Of a stretch of 64,000 nt of DNA, positions 21,301 to 29,300 are shown in pieces. The notes under the pieces are model-generated. The model worked only from the letters and a program-made list of their open reading frames with translations, had not been told where the DNA came from and ran no database searches. Numbering within the stretch: position 1 is the stretch's first letter; each line of letters begins with the position of its first letter. Both the position numbers and the translations under genes were made by a program. The stretch is from Psococerastis gibbosa (Eukaryota; Arthropoda; Insecta; Psocodea; Psocidae), in NCBI GenBank assembly GCA_963971405.1, contig OZ020491.1, positions 14,006,855 to 14,070,854 on the forward strand, read 5' to 3'.

Positions 21301-23979
21301 ACCGGTATTTACTTAATCCACTGGTAAACAAGATAATTTTACAATGGCAGCTTACGAAGTTCTCGTGTCAAAGCAAATCCAATCCAGTGAGCTCTTCTTG
21401 TATATATCGATGCAATCAGAGTTTTGCTTTCGCTTATTCTTGTTAGAACCTCCGCATTTGTAACATGGGCTTGCCGAGGTATTCGTAGCATGCGACGATA
21501 GCAACACATCTCAAATGCTTCGAGTTGGTTTATTTGTTTCTCACTTATACACCATGTTTCACATCCGTACAGTGCAATGCTCCAAACCATTCGCTTCCTT
21601 AGTAGTAGTAGTAGTAGTATGGTTGGACACAGTCCCAGGCCACGGTGTGGGCCCATAGGACAGTGGACCTCCTGATTATAGTGGATTCCGAACCACTTGG
21701 GAAACACAGTGAAGTCACACGATTAGTTCGGAGGTGACCAGGACAAGTCCTACCATGTTTCCCTACCGGCACTGTGCACACGACCAAGTTATCTGCATCT
21801 TTGAACCTGCTCTGGTCCGCTGGATTCAACTTGGTAAGGCGGCCGGCCATATTCGCTTTCTTAGTCCAAGGCTTGCCGGCCGCCATACCAAGTTGAATCC
21901 AGCGGACCAGAGCAGGTTCAAAGCTGCAGATAACTTGGTCGTGTGCACAGTGCCGGTAGGGAAACATGGTAGGACTTGTCCTAGTCACCTCCGAACTAAT
22001 CGTGTGACTTCACTGTGTTTCCCAAGTGGTTCGGAATCCACTATAATCAGGAGGTCCACTGTCCTATGGGCTGGCATAGGACAGTCAAGTCGGAGTCGCT
22101 CTATGGGCCCAAATATGAGGCCTAAGTCGTTATTAACCCGACTAGTCCAAGGCTTATGTTGTTCGACTCAAAAATTTTAGATTTTTTGTTGAAAGCCACT
22201 TTCGCTTGGTGCACTCTACACTCTATCTCATGGTTCGACCTGCCATCGGAGGTAATTTTGCTTCCTAGGTATGTGATTATAAGAAATATATTGTATTTTA
22301 TCTGGCAGTTTTGGCTCAGAATTCGTCTCATCTTCCACGGGAATCATTCTAAACGACGAAATGGATGACTTCTCATCTCCCGGCATCGTCAACGGCTTCG
22401 ACCTTCCCCCATCCCCAGCCAACTTCATTCGACCGGGTAAACGACCCCTCTCCTCCATGTGTCCTTCAATCTTCGTCAATAAGAAGGGAGAAGTCTCGTT
22501 AATCGCAGGGTCAGCGGGAGGCAGCAGGATCACCACGGCAACTGTGCAGATGGCTATACACACTTTATTTGACGGGAAAACCATTAAAGAGGCTGTTGAT
22601 GCTCCCAGAATACATCATCAACTCTTTCCTATGGCTGTTGATTATGAATATGGGATTGTAAAGGTGAGTTCTAAGAGCGAATGGACCCCCGCATTTTTTG
22701 CTTTTCTGCACCAAGTCACATTTTTCATGACATTCCAGTAGTAGAGTCATCAGTAAGATGTTATAAAATATGAGAAACGTTCCACTTCATTTGGATACAT
22801 AGTACTAGTATGTGTATGACGAACAGCAATTAGCCACAATAATTGTGGAACTCCTTCAACCTAACATCCGGGACCGTTATTTTTAGCAAGTGAAGTTTCA
22901 AAACTGACCAATCGGTGTTAGTGACATCATAACATCATCAGGTATTATAATGTAAATCAAAGCACAGATTCCTATTCACACTTCATGAAAAATCGGACTT
23001 TGCGCAAAAATGGACAATGTAGGGCCCTTAAATTCCAGGCGCTAAGGATTAGTGTTGGTGGGTCTCGGCCTCGAGAGTCGAGACGCAAGGCCTCTTTCTC
23101 GGCTTCCAGACTGACACCATGAGTATGAGGAAACTTTATTAATATACCATGTCTTGGGCAATCACTAAGCACTGTAGCGGATTTAATTTACGTGAGGGGG
23201 AAACTAAGTTGTGGTTACTCTCTTATTAGTAGTTATCCAAGACGCGGTATTCTTATTATTCACGTTCCATGGAAAGTGATCTTGTCGACAAGATTGTCTT
23301 TAAGGACTTCACAAGGATGACTTCGTTCGAGTTTTCCACAATAAGGCGAAACTGGTGATGTTTTAACATCATAGCGCCAGTCGTCTGAATTATAGATGTG
23401 ACTTTTTCTCTTTTTCAGTTCCTCCATATTTCTCTTAATTTTCCAATTTCCATCGCCAAACTTATGCCAACAACTTCTACTTCTTCCAGCCAATTTTTTT
23501 GCTGTTGCTCTTGTTTTGCTATCATCATCATTATTCATAATTTTGCTTCTTCTGGCCCTCTTGGGCCTCTTGTGTACCGCTCGCAGTATTATACCTTCCA
23601 AGCTCTTAACAGTTGCATAAAAAACGGATGGTAAGGTGTCCGGTGGAAGTTCCAAAACAATGGCTAACCTTCCATAGTGACGATCACATACTTAGCATAA
23701 TAAAAATGAAGTGAAGAGGAACATTTCTTCTATTTACTAAGTCCTCAATGATTAGTAGCTCTATGATCGACATTTGGTTTTAATATGTGTATTATTCTAA
23801 TGAGTTATGATTACTGAATTTATGTCTTTCAGGATATGGTAGATGCGTGGCATAGTCTTGGACACGAGACGGTCAGAGCAACTAGCATCGAGTCTACCGC
23901 CCTGGGCATTGCTAATTTAGGGGGTAGCATAACTGCCATCTACGATTTCAGAAGAGGAGGAGCGGTGGATGGATTTTAA
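3250..23979 (+). CDS. GGT1: Gamma-glutamyltransferase (GGT) gene, nine coding exons
   Basis: GGT is a type II membrane ectoenzyme that cleaves the gamma-glutamyl bond of glutathione and conjugates and transfers it to water or amino acids. Coding pieces are 3250-3359, 14745-14957, 16286-16506, 17771-17969, 19031-19178, 20021-20206, 20640-20944, 22309-22663 and 23833-23979; they sum to 1884 nt, 627 residues plus stop, with every phase joining. Human GGT1 has 569 residues, so the N-terminal tail here is longer. One membrane segment lies at about residues 43-64. Conserved elements are the NARE arginine, the catalytic Thr in TSTIN (about residue 455, start of the small subunit), EMDDFSS, PLSSMCP and the AGG loop. 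Exons 2-9 are secure by homology; exon 1 rests on phase and context only. Introns are full of transposons, the first being 11.4 kb. Confidence 0.93.
3393..3855. mobile_element. MITE, uninterrupted copy of the 1353-1914 family
   Basis: Left end TTAGGCGCTTATTCCACATA and its approximate complement near 3840-3855 form the inverted ends, extended by 'agtaaatatggtattgac' and its complement. The left half matches 1353-1914 without the nested insertion. It lies just downstream of the candidate GGT exon 1 donor. Confidence 0.65.
4686..5039 (+). pseudogene. 5'-truncated LINE 3' end with poly(A)
   Basis: One frame reads VDGVALTIAHLLLDCPTYS and continues to FLRATGLFFNI and a stop near 4900. This is the Cys/His-containing C-terminal tail typical of Jockey-like reverse transcriptases. 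A short 3' UTR ends in about 20 adenines (5019-5038). No target duplication was identified with certainty. It lies inside the large first GGT intron. Confidence 0.65.
5040..7030. other. Intronic stretch without recognisable gene
   Basis: I see no supported exon. The stretch contains G-runs at 5833-5846, 6364-6375 and 6471-6483 and low-complexity AT sequence. The open frames of 70-115 codons here have no splice context or protein resemblance. Confidence 0.5.
7031..7152 (-). repeat. tRNA-derived SINE, head and part of body
   Basis: On the minus strand this begins with the SINE head (CATGTAGAGTAGTGGTACAG, B box GGTTCGAGTCC) and breaks off in the body at 'gcccgggaccgcc'. It has no terminal TTTA tail. 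Confidence 0.7.
7979..8195 (+). repeat. Complete tRNA-derived SINE
   Basis: It has an A-box-like GTAGCGTAGTGGTACGG at about 7987-8003 and a B box GGTTCGATTCC at 8031-8041, spaced as in tRNA genes. An unrelated body ('ggccatgcttcgg', 'gcggtccc', 'gagagggctttat', 'ttggcttagtaatagaac') and a (TTTA)n tail follow. At least six relatives occur in the window in both orientations, so it is a retroposon and not a functional tRNA. Confidence 0.85.
8924..9660 (-). mobile_element. Mariner element with internal deletion and broken transposase
   Basis: The inverted ends CGAGGCATATCCAGAAA (about 8924-8940) and complement (about 9644-9660) enclose about 737 bp, against roughly 1.3 kb for a full mariner. Between about 9400 and 9020 the minus strand, in shifting frames, reads NGVCLLNENARPHV, then PSPDLTPSDYH, then GGFSSDEELEEEVKKW. 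These match the mariner catalytic motifs (ENARPH in place of the usual DNARPH; PDL/PSDYH). Frame breaks and the missing N-terminal half make it inactive. Confidence 0.75.
9662..10690. other. Intronic stretch without recognisable gene
   Basis: AT-rich DNA with short direct repeats. I see no exon, RNA gene or transposon end that I can support. Confidence 0.4.
10733..10875. repeat. Dispersed repeat family R2, copy 2
   Basis: It shares 'gtgttgagttacg', 'cgtctccgat' and 'gtagagact' with 2960-3107 and 13992-14132, preceded by a TTTA-rich stretch at 10685-10710. The tail position suggests that the element reads on the minus strand. Confidence 0.6.
11028..11241 (-). repeat. Complete tRNA-derived SINE
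   Basis: This is the reverse complement of the family at 7979-8195. The head with A and B boxes lies at about 11180-11241 and the (TTTA)n tail at 11028-11045. Confidence 0.82.
11354..11570 (+). repeat. Complete tRNA-derived SINE
   Basis: The head ATGTAGAGTAGTGGTACAG and B box GGTTCGAGTCC are followed by the family body and a TTTATTTATT tail. Only about 110 bp separates it from the inverted copy at 11028-11241. Confidence 0.82.
11636..11786 (+). repeat. tRNA-derived SINE, 3' part
   Basis: It starts at 'tgctacattttctggccatg' and runs to the TTTGTTTATTT tail; the tRNA-like head is absent. It lies 65 bp after the complete copy at 11354-11570. Confidence 0.75.
12078..13366. mobile_element. Long TIR element (GAGGACATGCTACGT family)
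   Basis: The left end GAGGACATGCTACGTAGAAA (12078 on) pairs with the complement of TTTCTACGTGACATATCCTC (to 13366). The short copy at 60829-61198 shares both ends and the AACTTG/TTAATTAA subterminal sequence. The interior includes a (TGTC)n tract near 12261-12282, CAAACTACTCAGTCGATTTT, and a C-run at 12919-12935. No transposase frame is intact. Confidence 0.65.
13680..13790 (-). repeat. LINE 3' tail fragment
   Basis: On the minus strand a small GC hairpin (AGCCCTTCGGGGCT) is followed by AATATAAAGACA and an imperfect (CATTT)n tail. The same layout occurs at 46178-47088 and 61611-61700. Confidence 0.5.
13992..14132. repeat. Dispersed repeat family R2, copy 3
   Basis: It resembles 10733-10875 over the whole length, ending 'ttgccatcgaagtc', with an adjacent A/T-rich tail at 13965-13990. 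Confidence 0.6.
14338..14450 (+). repeat. Dispersed repeat, copy 2 (pair with 1-100)
   Basis: A short AAT run leads into 'gaccgaaatccgatggggtc' and 'gggccactacaattaagtag', matching the window start. Confidence 0.45.
14745..14957 (+). CDS. GGT1: GGT exon 2: membrane anchor
   Basis: The acceptor tttatgtttcag ends at 14744 and the donor AA|GTAAGT starts at 14958. The exon encodes a positive stop-transfer segment (SKRGK), a hydrophobic segment of about 22 residues, an acidic/proline stem, and the start of the catalytic ectodomain (AVVTNGYLCAAIGK). Confidence 0.9.
15298..16039. mobile_element. Non-autonomous Harbinger-type element with TTA duplication
   Basis: The terminal inverted repeats AAGCCCCCACACACGATGCT and complement span about 35 bp each. 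TTA at 15295-15297 and 16040-16042 forms a 3-bp duplication, as PIF/Harbinger elements make. No transposase is present in the 742-bp interior. It sits in the second GGT intron. Confidence 0.75.
16063..16235 (+). pseudogene. LINE 3' terminal fragment
   Basis: One frame from 16112 reads ADLRELGVRRWGSVVKNR, then DDWRSVVKQAKTHQGM and a stop at about 16219. This is the conserved extreme C-terminus of a LINE ORF2. An AGAAGAAGAAG tail follows. It starts only 24 bp after the Harbinger-type element and ends 50 bp before GGT exon 3. Confidence 0.7.
16286..16506 (+). CDS. GGT1: GGT exon 3: N-terminal catalytic core
   Basis: The acceptor ttttgcag ends at 16285. The exon encodes LSEGGNAVDAAIA, the glycine-rich SNGIGGGFLMTIY and the substrate-binding LNARETAP. 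The donor AGAG|GTAAGG at 16507 is followed by a 71-bp duplication that repeats the donor. Confidence 0.95.
16491..16632 (+). repeat. 71-bp tandem duplication across a GGT splice donor
   Basis: 16491-16561 and 16562-16632 are identical but for one base (gtggaaaag versus gtggaagag). The unit includes the last 16 coding bases, the donor GTAAGG and intron sequence, so a second donor stands at about 16578. Confidence 0.9.
16669..16910. mobile_element. TTAA-flanked palindromic MITE, truncated copy
   Basis: It begins TTAAGCTGGCCATTCACGAG. The internal arms around 'gaccagtcgctccaaatc' pair, but the right end stops near 16910 without the GGCCAGCTTAA terminus seen at 19845 and 48219. Confidence 0.7.
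17071..17658. mobile_element. TIR element (GGGGGCGTCCATTAATCACG)
   Basis: The left end AGGGGGCGTCCATTAATCAC and the right end complement (GTGATTAATGGACGGCCCCT, to 17658) bound 588 bp. Subterminal 'aaatcacgaaatatcac' and 'cctcaccacgtatcacc' also pair, and G-runs lie inside. No transposase is present and no clear target duplication was seen. Confidence 0.7.
17771..17969 (+). CDS. GGT1: GGT exon 4
   Basis: The acceptor atactttcag ends at 17770 and the donor AAG|GTGAGT follows at 17970. It encodes LSIAVPGEVRGYEYAFKKYG, a signature GGT stretch, through AAILKSEGL. Confidence 0.95.
17992..18600 (-). pseudogene. LINE reverse-transcriptase relic with (TTTGA)n tail
   Basis: The minus-strand frames read ANRTALYYFSAVSLYKLLNV then PTLFDIYKASIL, which resembles the C-terminus of CR1/RTE-like reverse transcriptases, with several frame breaks. 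The minus-strand 3' end is TTTGATTTGATTTGATT (about 17993-18010). Confidence 0.5.
19031..19178 (+). CDS. GGT1: GGT exon 5
   Basis: The acceptor tcattttag ends at 19030 and the donor AAG|GTATAT follows at 19179. It encodes ILVDPNTGEVLKEGD, then KLAATFERVAKEGADAIYNG and TDAIVK, conserved in all animal GGTs. The donor is weaker than its neighbours. Confidence 0.94.
19530..19845. mobile_element. TTAA-type palindromic MITE, full copy
   Basis: AAGCTGGCCATTCACGAGGG and its complement (to 19845) are the ends. Arms of about 150 bp pair along their length around 'ctcttccatatcgtcac'. TTAA-like borders suggest a piggyBac-type derivative. It sits in a GGT intron. Confidence 0.75.
20021..20206 (+). CDS. 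GGT1: GGT exon 6
   Basis: The acceptor ccgtttttag ends at 20020 and the donor GAA|GTGAGT follows at 20207. It encodes DIKDGGGILTRADFENYEP and LYSSPLPGSGLVVAFILNI, matching the end of the large-subunit core. Length is 62 whole codons. Confidence 0.95.
20361..20545. repeat. Partial TA-type MITE with small palindrome
   Basis: AAATTAAGTTATAATATGAT (20361) pairs with its complement ending at 20446. The right border TAGTGGAATCGCCGCCTAA resembles the TAAGGCGG family. The left border is not recognisable. Confidence 0.45.
20640..20944 (+). CDS. GGT1: GGT exon 7: autoprocessing site
   Basis: The acceptor tttttttcaag ends at 20639 and the donor TA|GTAAGT follows at 20945. It encodes THRIIEAFKFAYGRRTKLGD through DHGTAHLAVLAPNG and SVTSTINQ. 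The first Thr of TSTIN is the autocleavage nucleophile and N-terminus of the mature small subunit in characterised GGTs. Confidence 0.96.
21130..21605 (-). pseudogene. LINE reverse-transcriptase C-terminal relic, interrupted
   Basis: The minus strand reads ALYGCETWCISEKQINQLEA, then FEMCCYRRMLRI and VTNAEVLTRI; after an interruption it reads GRQRKEYLQQVMEDEGVNTY. All belong to the C-terminus of a common LINE class. The gap at about 21268-21345 holds an end of the CCTGATCATGGCGATTATAA palindrome family. Confidence 0.75.
21651..22070. repeat. 420-bp palindrome with about 200-bp arms
   Basis: GCCCATAGGACAGTGGACCT at 21651 is mirrored by its complement ending at 22070. The arms match almost perfectly up to a spacer of about 20 bp near 21850-21866. 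The centre includes GGCGGCCGGCC/GGCCGGCCGCC. It lies in GGT intron 7. Confidence 0.85.
22309..22663 (+). CDS. GGT1: GGT exon 8: small subunit core
   Basis: The acceptor tatctggcag ends at 22308 and the donor AAG|GTGAGT follows at 22664. It encodes YFGSEFVSSTGIILNDEMDD, RPGKRPLSSMCPSI, and AGSAGGSRITTATVQMAIHT. It carries the acidic pair and double serine that bind the glutamate alpha-amino and carboxylate groups. Confidence 0.96.
23833..23979 (+). CDS. GGT1: GGT exon 9: C-terminus
   Basis: The acceptor tatgtctttcag ends at 23832 and the stop TAA is 23977-23979. It encodes LGHETVRATSIESTALGIAN and ends RRGGAVDGF; GGTs typically end in a short Gly-rich segment after such a strand. The 3' UTR end was not located. 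Confidence 0.93.
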   Translation, partial: DMVDAWHSLGHETVRATSIESTALGIANLGGSITAIYDFRRGGAVDGF

Positions 23980-24848
23980 GACTGTGTATTTGTAAAAAAA
24001 AGTCAACTACAATGTTCTGGACATGAATGACTGATAATGCCATAGCTGTGAGATGTCAAAGTTTATCGTAATGATACAGGCATAGATCATTAATAAGTTT
24101 AGATAAGTAGATTGTGAAGCTCGGATTAGAATTAAAATGATAAGTTAAGTTTTGAATGATGCACAGCAATCATTGGGACCTAAATACCTTTTCTCGAGCC
24201 CATTTTTTGTTTGATTTCATTGTCCGATTTTTGTCTACGTTGACACCGATTGGGTTTGGTAGCCCTTACAGCTGCCTTTGGCTTCTTAAAACCCAGTTAG
24301 CCTCCTTTTTATAACCTGAGTTGGTTTCATAATCTTATTGTGTCTGGTGGCAGTGTCAGCCCCTGGACGAAGTCCTGTTTCTGCTTCGCTATAGTCCGGG
24401 TATCATTCGTCCCCGTAGCATTGCCACTCAAACTTGCCAATACCTTTCAGACCTGCCAGTGTTTGCACATTCTGACAGGTTATTAGCATTTTCTACCATG
24501 TGCACAGTCATTGAGGTCATGGAACATAACAGCAGCACGATGCATAGTGTTCACTTTGACACATTGCTGCAAATCAGAGACTCTGAAAAGAAGCACTGTG
24601 TTTCCTCAATGTCCTCGTGCAAAGTAATAATATTGTAAGACATCTTCGGCTTGCGTTCTGAAGAGTCATTGCAACTGTTCTATATATTGAAAAGCCAATA
24701 CGCTGGAATGCTTGACTTTTAGAGGGAGATCTAGTCTTGTGCAATCGAGGACATAAATATTTATGTATATGGTTAACTCCATTCAGTATTAGACAATGGA
24801 ACTGAAAAACCTTATTGATAGCCCTAATGCCTGTAGGAAGTTACTCCT

Positions 24849-25132
24849 GCAGGCTGATCATGGCGATTATAATACCGGTATTTATTTAATCCCCTAGTAT
24901 TAAAAATGTAAGCAAGATAATTTTATAATGGAAAGTGCTATTCAAAATTTGTTTGTTTACAGTTATAATCCTAGGGTATTTATTCAACCCCGGTATTATA
25001 ATCGCCTCGATCAGGCTGCAGGGATTAAAACTGTTAACAAACCAATTTTGAATAGCACTTTCCATTATAAAATTATCTTGTTTACATTTTTAATACCAGG
25101 GTATTATTGTATAATCGCCATGATCAGCCTGC
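24849..25132. mobile_element. Palindromic element (CAGGCTGATCATGGCGATTA family)
   Basis: The ends GCAGGCTGATCATGGCGATT and complement (to 25132) flank long arms ('aaaatgtaagcaagataatt', 'gaaagtgctattcaaaattt' and complements). Single ends of the same family occur near 678-712, 1950-1995 and 21268-21345. A further end copy sits inside near 24975-25020. It lies between the convergent GGT and PHYH genes. Confidence 0.7.
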
Positions 25133-26145
25133 TGTTACATAGCGCCCCCCCCCCCCCCTTGGGGTCTGGAGAGTCATTGAATTTAGAAATTTAGAACGGG
25201 CTGAGCCCACTTTGATATTTTATTTATTTGTCTATTTGGCAACCTATTACTTTACTGTTAAGGAAAAGGGTGTAATTGTACTACCTATAAGCTGGTAAAA
25301 AGTTATCATAAGCTATACTGTGTGTATTACCGACAATATGGATAAGTTCGCAATTTCGATCATGTCCGGCCGAGGAATAGGTTTTTTGAAAAGGAAATGA
25401 AAGGAAGCTTGAAACATGAAAAAACTAAGTTTTAAGTACACTTCTGTTACGTAAACCTACCTTGTTACTCGGCTTATCAAACCACATAATCCTAATTGTA
25501 TTGTGTTTTAGGCTTTAGTGTTAAAGGCACTACACGGTGAATGGTGTCCAAGCAAATCCTGGCAAATATAGCTAAACTTATCACCAATTTCATTGGCCAG
25601 TTTTTATTTATTGTGATAGTTTACTTTATTTAGGCTATGGCGTGGCCCAGCTGTGTCCATTCACATGCACTGCATGGATGAAGGTAAAAATATATTGAAT
25701 ACACATTTGATTTAATTTGTTATTCAACTTGGTTACCCTCTATAAGCACCATAAAATACTGGTAGCTAGCAGGCACAAACACGAAGGAGTGTTCTGAAAT
25801 TTTTAAATTCCTTTAAGCTTCTGATAAATGCTAAAGCCATTGAAAATTCTTATTACTAAGAACTACTCTGTAATATGTAACATATAACTGTATATAATTG
25901 GTAGATGTGTCTGTAAATACATAAAAATGTTAAACCTTAAATGGAACTGTAGTTTTTTTTTACATTGATAGTAACTGTAAACTTAGGCAATAGCCTAAGA
26001 GCACAGAGCATAGGTAGCGCATGACATTTTGAAACTAGGTATTTGCATCACAGATTGTGTAAGCGACAGCTTAATAAATTGTTCTTTATATACTATATTT
26101 CCTTATAGAAAGTGTGTGAGCGTGAGTAATGGACGCCCATGTTCA

Positions 26146-26340
26146 TTAAAGAGCGGAGCGAGGCTTGCCTCGAACTGCGCGTGAACGGTAGTCCCAAACA
26201 TCGGTAAAGTTAGCGGGGATGCCCCTCTTTCTGGCCATTTCCTCGATTTCCTTGGCGATGTTCTCCTGCGATGTGCCACGGACATCGATGTGATGATAGT
26301 TTGTGGTCGAATAGTGGCATGATATCGCCTTACGGAAACC
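26146..26340 (-). CDS. PHYH: PHYH terminal exon
   Basis: The acceptor cttag (minus) ends at 26341; TAA is at 26148-26146. It encodes [36 protein letters not shown], and VWDYRSRAV, ending PRSAL. The Arg of GFRKA contacts 2-oxoglutarate in characterised PHYH. Confidence 0.93.
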   Translation of the reverse strand, partial: GFRKAISCHYSTTNYHHIDVRGTSQENIAKEIEEMARKRGIPANFTDVWDYRSRAVRGKPRSAL

Positions 26341-29300
26341 CTAAGCAAGATAAATAGCTCCTGAATAGTGTCCATTGGTAAATTTATGAAATGATGGGAC
26401 TTTTATGGGCGGTTCCCACAAGCCAGAAAAGTGTGGGTGAAGAATACTGCATCACGCATTGGTAGATGGCAGTGCCGTCCAGTATTCCTTACTGATACTT
26501 TTCTGGCGATGGTGGGACCGGAACGAAGAGTAGATATGTGTATGTTTATTTGTATATCTAGGAAAAACCGGCACGTTGTTACAACATGAGGACTCGTTCT
26601 TATACTTGGTTAAGTGAACCTTACTCTTGTTACATTGTCAATGGTAAGCATGTTTGAGCTTGTCAATTGGTACTTGCAGGAGTAGCTTAAATTGCCCCAT
26701 CATTGTACGTCTAAATTTCTATCGTGCTTTTGACTATTGGCTATATTAAGTGAGGTAAAATATTAACTACTTACTTTTGTAAGGTTTGGGCCAGAACCAT
26801 GGATAAGCAGTGGATGGAAGAAAGCGGTATCTCCTTTCTCCATGACAAGCTTCACATTTGGAGTTAAGTCGAAGCCGCGAATTCCATGGAAAGCTTTGTT
26901 GACACCTCCCTGGAACGGAAAATGTGTATTTCAAAGCCAGTAAATGTAAATTAAATAGTAAATTTATTGTAGATGTACAACTAAAATCCATCAGTTAATT
27001 ACTGGTTATTTAGAAGGGCTTTTTTTATGGACGTTGGACCACGCGACGCTAGATGCTATTGTTAAGACACGAAAATCTCGGACACGCACCAGCTCACCAA
27101 TAGGAGAGGCCGCCGAAGAAGGAATTCATGGATCAACTGAGGGAGGATGAAGGAACTAGAACGTATCGTACCAAGAACTGAAGAGGAAAGCGCAGAATCA
27201 AGCGAACTGGAGTTGCTGTCAACCAATTTTTGATATAATAATAACAATCTTTATTGATAAAAAAATAATGTAGATACAGCGAGATTAGGGCCTATGAACT
27301 CTTCTTACACCTAACTGTATATATCAATACTTTAATTGAAATATAATTTTGTAAACTACATTCATACCGAATATCAGACATACCTTCTATTCAAGATAAC
27401 AGTCACACTAATTCGCATTCGCTACCATTTTGTGACCTCAGAAGAAGGTTTACTTGTAGTTACATTGAACTTTGCCTTTCTATCTATCTATCTTGCCTTT
27501 GATTGGCCGTGGGCAATGTTGTCTGTGTCCTCGATATCAACTCAAGCCGCCTCAAGCGACAATGGCTCAATGAACATACTGACACATGCATTTTTTTTGT
27601 TTCTCTAAAAAAATATTATTCTCATGCAATCAATTCATTAATATCTGAGTAACCTCTTCAGTCGCCTCTGTAGGTAATACCTGTGTTGAGCTAGGACAGG
27701 TCACTGATCGCATGATGTGTAGAGACTCGCACAAGTACGAACAAGCTACTATAATGCCATCGAAGTCCTTATTGTCACAATGTGACAGGTGCTGGTCCGA
27801 CTTAACCAAGATCGTGAATCCGTCTTATAATAGTGATACTTGCCTCCCATTCAGGATAGTCATGTTGTAGAAGCTGGCCCTTATGAGTGCCTGGCAAAAC
27901 CACGAGACATCCATTGTTCTCATCAATATGTTCCATCGCGGTCCAAGCTGCAGCAATACGATCCACAGGCCGGAATGGGAAATAATGCAGGTCCTGGTGA
28001 AGGGGGTGAGTTGACGTCATCTTCCCAGAATCAGGAGGCTTGTTAATGAGCATGGAGTGCATTGCGCTAATGCTAGGTCCGACGAAACACTCAACGATGT
28101 CGAGAATCTACAAATTGTATCACAATTTAATGAACGATAAACAATAATGCATTAAAAAGGTTGAAATAGTAGAACAGTATATCATGAGACAGAAGCACAA
28201 AGAGTATTTCACTATTGGATGTTATCATATAACAACAATTAGAGGCACAGAGTATACCTATTTAACTTTATAGAACAGGCAGGAGAATTAGAAAAAGAAA
28301 GACCTGGAAAATGGACGGAAATGGGATTCGAACCCAGTGTTGCAGGGATGGTATGGCGACCACTGCATAGGGTTGCCATTCGTCCCGGTTTCCCGGGACT
28401 GTCACCGTGTTTGATCTCTCTGCCCCGGTTTCGTCCTTTTATGACCCGGTTCAGAAAAATAAAAAATAAATATAAGAATATGAACATAACTAGCATGATT
28501 TTTAAAAGAATACTGAAAATTTACCAGAAAATATAAATAAGTGAAAAGAGTGTTTGCAAAACTTACTAATCTAGTAAAAAAAATGCACTAGATGAAATGG
28601 AATTTTTCTTTTTTAAATTTGCACTATATATAATGCATCTCGGCTCTTTGTCCCGGTTTTATATCTGACAATTCTGGCAACCCTACCACTGCACCAAATT
28701 GGCTCCACGTCTTCCGTAACTAGAAGCCTTGTACGACGGTGAGCTATTTTACGCGATACCATGTTTTATGGATATTTCAATGTTATATGTTATCATATAA
28801 CAACAATTAGAGGTACTTTCTCTAACACTAAGAGAATTCTAAAAATAACGTGCACACATTACCACAAACTAAGCCCATGCACAATCCCCAAAAAATATTA
28901 TAAGCATGTCATTAAAGGTCAAACCGGTCTATCTTAGAAACTGGTGTGCACAGAACAACAAAATATATGCTGGTGTGCTCAACGCTCCATTTCGATTCTT
29001 CGACAGCAATTTCCCCGAATGCAGAATTACTGAATCACTTAACTTACACGGATGTTTGATCAATTCATTGATATTTTCTGTGTGGGCCTGAGGTAGCAGG
29101 TACGCAGAAGCTGGATCCGCCACTGCACCTAGTGCAAACATTCACATTCCGATGTATATGTAACCGTTTCTTAAATACAGACCAGTCTACAGCAAACCGG
29201 CGTTTTGTCCTGTCCCATACGCGTCCCTATCCCAACATCCTCCGGCATCAGTTCCATTCTTTTGAGGTCGTCCTCAACCTGGTTCTTGTATATCTTCCTT

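Noticed and set aside
21599..22180. Two overlapping frames of 129 and 148 codons on opposite strands with near-identical peptides
   Set aside because: They are the two arms of the palindrome read outward; no splice context, no family resemblance.
23260..23655. 131-codon minus-strand frame inside GGT intron 8
   Set aside because: Lys/Arg-rich, no recognised domain, no splice or promoter support; could be an old element but nothing identifies it.
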